DNA of 64,000 nucleotides, taken from assembly GCA_036924085.1 (NCBI GenBank), contig JAVGWX010000018.1, positions 22,345,964-22,409,963 on the forward strand, read 5' to 3'. A model generated the notes under the pieces. That model searched no databases, was not told the origin of the DNA, and saw nothing but the letters and a program-made list of their open reading frames with translations. This stretch comes from Ariolimax columbianus (Eukaryota > Mollusca > Gastropoda > Stylommatophora > Arionidae). Positions 62,175 through 64,000 of the stretch are shown here, piece by piece. The first letter of the stretch is position 1. Every line of letters starts with the position of its first letter. Position numbers and translations under genes: made by a program.

Positions 62175-63075
62175 GTTGGTTTCTTTCATCAGGTCAGCGA
62201 ACCTCAGATTACCAAGACCCTCTTCTTCTTCTTCTTCTTCTTCTTCTTCTTCATCGTACGCAGTCAGACAGTAACCATTATTTTTTCGAAAAAAGCGGCG
62301 GTCATCCTGAGGCTGTCGACACTGCCATCGACCTTCTCGTGTGGTTCCACTGGTGATGGCCACATCTGCTCTCTCTGATCTTCGTATGTCGGGCAGTTCT
62401 GCAGCAGATGCTCAGCGGTCATTTTCTCGGTACCACATGGGCATTCGTCGGTACCACCTATCTTCAATTTGTTGAATAGGTGGTACCTCAGTCTATTGTG
62501 GCCAGTGCGAAGTCTGAAGACAACGACCTGCTCTCTTCTGTTCAACTGGTAAAAGGCATCGTTTTTGGTGTAACCAGTATGTTCGGTTTCCCATTTGGTC
62601 ATGTATCTGGCTTTAATAAGCCGTTTTGACTCTTCTTACGTCATACTAGTATCTGTTTGTGGTAGTCTTGCACCTTCTTTTGCCAGTCTGTCTGCCTCCT
62701 CGTTGCCTTGGATGTTGCAGTGTGATGGGACCCACTGTACCACTACCCTTTTTGGTGCGGACTGCTGGCATAGTTGACAGAGTGCTGCTCTTAAGTCATT
62801 AAGCTCAGTGTTTTTCTGGCTTTTTAGCGCTGTGACTACGGCCAGAGCATCTGTAAGCAGGACTATGTGGCTTTCATTTTCCAAGACCCTATTCAACCTC
62901 CAATCAACTGCACTAGTGTAGTCTGGCTAAGAGAATAGGGATCGCAGTGAGAAGGCAAATCAGGCACCTACATTTGCCTGCTGAAATAGGATGTGTTGGA
63001 CCGAAAGACGCGGATATCGCAGGTTCTTCGTAAACTTCAACATAAGGTCACACCGTCCTTTTCATGACGAGCGCC
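62175..63075 (+). mobile_element. SINE-C copy split by LINE-R
   Basis: The left part CATCAGGTCAGCGAACCTCA, GATTACCAAGACCCT ends at 62221. After the LINE the right part resumes at 62881 with CCAAGACCCTATTCAACC, AGTGTAGTCTGGCTAAGAGA, ATAGGATGTGTTGGACCGAA and GACGCGGATATCGCAGG. CCAAGACCCT is present on both sides (62212-62221 and 62881-62890), a perfect 10-bp target duplication. Confidence 0.9.
62222..62880 (-). mobile_element. LINE-R 3' fragment, copy 3
   Basis: 659 bp, minus strand. GAA tail 62250-62222, terminus CTGCGTACGATG, then the coding end with TAGCCATTATTTTTTCG complement. The frame runs MTVFF-side KIMVTV back to ENESHIVLLTDALAVVTALK. One nonsense change (Tyr to stop, TAA at 62636-62638, inside TSMTYEES) splits it. 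DECPCGTEKMTAEHLLQNC is kept. Truncation lies just inside the RNase H domain, at GAAAATGAAAGCCACATAGT. Few changes relative to copy 1: young. Confidence 0.93.
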
Positions 63076-63399
63076 ATAACAGATACAGAAAAAACCGAAA
63101 GAACATGATTGTGGTAATGAAGAAAAACGAACAGAAGACGATAATGACGAAATAGCCGACGAATATACAGAAGCATAAGACGAAGAAAGTGAAGAGAAAG
63201 TCGGAGATTATGAAGATAAAGAAAAAATAGGTAGTTGCAGAAGATAGTAATGGTAATAATGATGAAAAACAACACGAACAAGAAGATGATGAAGAAGGTA
63301 GCTTACGGCAATATCTGATGTGATGAATGCCACTGTGCATGAGGCACACAGTATGGGTCGTTCCAGAGATATCTTAACCTGTCGCTGTACGGCAAAACA

Positions 63400-63755
63400 T
63401 GATAAGCGAAAAGAAGAAGAAGAAGATGAAAAGCAAAAGAACAAGAAGAACAAGAAAAACAAGAGGAAGCAGAAAAAGCAAGAAGAAGAAGAAGAAAAAA
63501 AAAGGAGGCGACGACGAAGAAAAAGAAGAAGAAACAAAGGAGAAAAAGAAGAAGAAAAAGAAGATGACGAAGAAGAAGAGTGATGATGATGAAGATTATG
63601 AAGAATTACAATCAAAATGGTAAAAAGAAGATTTAGTAGAAGAATATGAAGAAGAAGAAGAAGAAGAAGAAGAAGAAGAAGAAGATGCAGAGAAGAAGAT
63701 AAAAAGATGAAGCAGATACAAGAAGAAGAAGAAGAAGAAGAAGAAGAAGAAGAAG

Positions 63756-63787
<32 letters not shown>

Positions 63788-63830
63788 CAACCAAATCAAG
63801 AATATAATGAAGAAGAAGATAAAATCCAGA
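63400..63830. repeat. GAA-rich tract
   Basis: Nearly continuous purine triplets with pure GAA runs at 63650-63685 and 63721-63785. The Glu/Lys- or Phe-rich frames are by-products. Confidence 0.95.
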
Positions 63831-64000
63831 AATGGACGTGACAGCAAACATGCGCCATAACCATCAAGGCCTGTATAAATCAATAATCCAGAAGCTGTAA
63901 TATTGACATCCAAATATGAGCCGAGACCGAAACTTCTGCAACCAAACTTCTGCTACTTCCATCGCTAAACGTATAGGCTAAGTCCAACCACACCACAGAC
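63831..64000. other. No recognisable feature
   Basis: Unique sequence at the window edge. Confidence 0.35.

Overview
The window looks like a repeat-dense gene desert from a lophotrochozoan animal, most likely a mollusc. The evidence is eukaryotic splice sites, a metazoan-type 18S rRNA fragment, mariner transposons, several LINE families, tRNA-derived SINEs, and roughly 20 kb (my own adding up) of tandem repeats. I see no complete host gene. The only convincing host coding sequence is one 83-bp exon on the minus strand (16977-17059). It carries a canonical EF-hand of MICU2/MICU3 type and has clean splice sites on both sides, so the region around it is probably intronic. The mollusc call is an inference; I cannot name a species.

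Family names used below are mine. SINE-A: tRNA head, tail ending near GATGGGCAAYTA; six copies. SINE-B: tRNA head, A-rich tail; two copies. SINE-C: tRNA-like head, about 640 bp, GAA-repeat tail; eight full or partial copies. REP-F: 714 bp, two inverted copies whose 3' third matches SINE-A. REP-G: CAA-tailed element, three of whose four copies adjoin a 37-bp minisatellite. LINE-R: RT plus RNase H, GAA-repeat tail. LINE-D: CR1-like, TTAAG tail. LINE-E: RNase-H-class C terminus, ACA-rich tail. LINE-J: degenerate RT. LINE-K: C-terminal fragments, several with GAT tails.

Layout. 1-9.5 kb: a 45-bp array split by SINE-B, SINE-A with a 1308-bp mariner in its tail, 43-bp and 21-bp arrays, a mariner remnant, LINE-D and LINE-E ends. 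9.5-16 kb: AT-rich sequence with small arrays. 16-19 kb: MICU-like exon, degenerate telomere-like tract, duplicated splice-acceptor region. 19-26 kb: REP-F inserted in LINE-E, a 1.84-kb 43-bp satellite, a 1.28-kb 29-bp array. 26-31 kb: SINE-C copies, one split by LINE-R, and a 37-bp array. 31-34 kb: a dead LINE-J whose RT and C-terminal codons have expanded into three separate minisatellites. 34-39 kb: GTAT and GA tracts and REP-G. 39.4-41.2 kb: chimeric 28S/18S rRNA pseudogenes. 41.2-45.4 kb: 48-bp, 39-bp, 37-bp and AAC/AAG arrays. 45-51 kb: second REP-F, two mariner 5' fragments, SINE-A with an internal 23-bp expansion. 51.86-54.91 kb: a young 5'-truncated LINE-R with an intact 1006-codon RT-RNase H frame and a 12-bp target-site duplication. 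54.9-57.9 kb: two related satellites (43 and 35 bp). 58-64 kb: LINE-K remnants, an 18-bp array, GAA tracts, SINE-C split by LINE-R with a 10-bp duplication.

The unifying theme is mobile elements acting as seeds of minisatellites. At least six arrays can be traced to a piece of an adjacent element: three in LINE-J, one each in SINE-A and the REP-G tail, and the 37-bp core of REP-G. GAA-tailed LINE-R probably mobilises GAA-tailed SINE-C.
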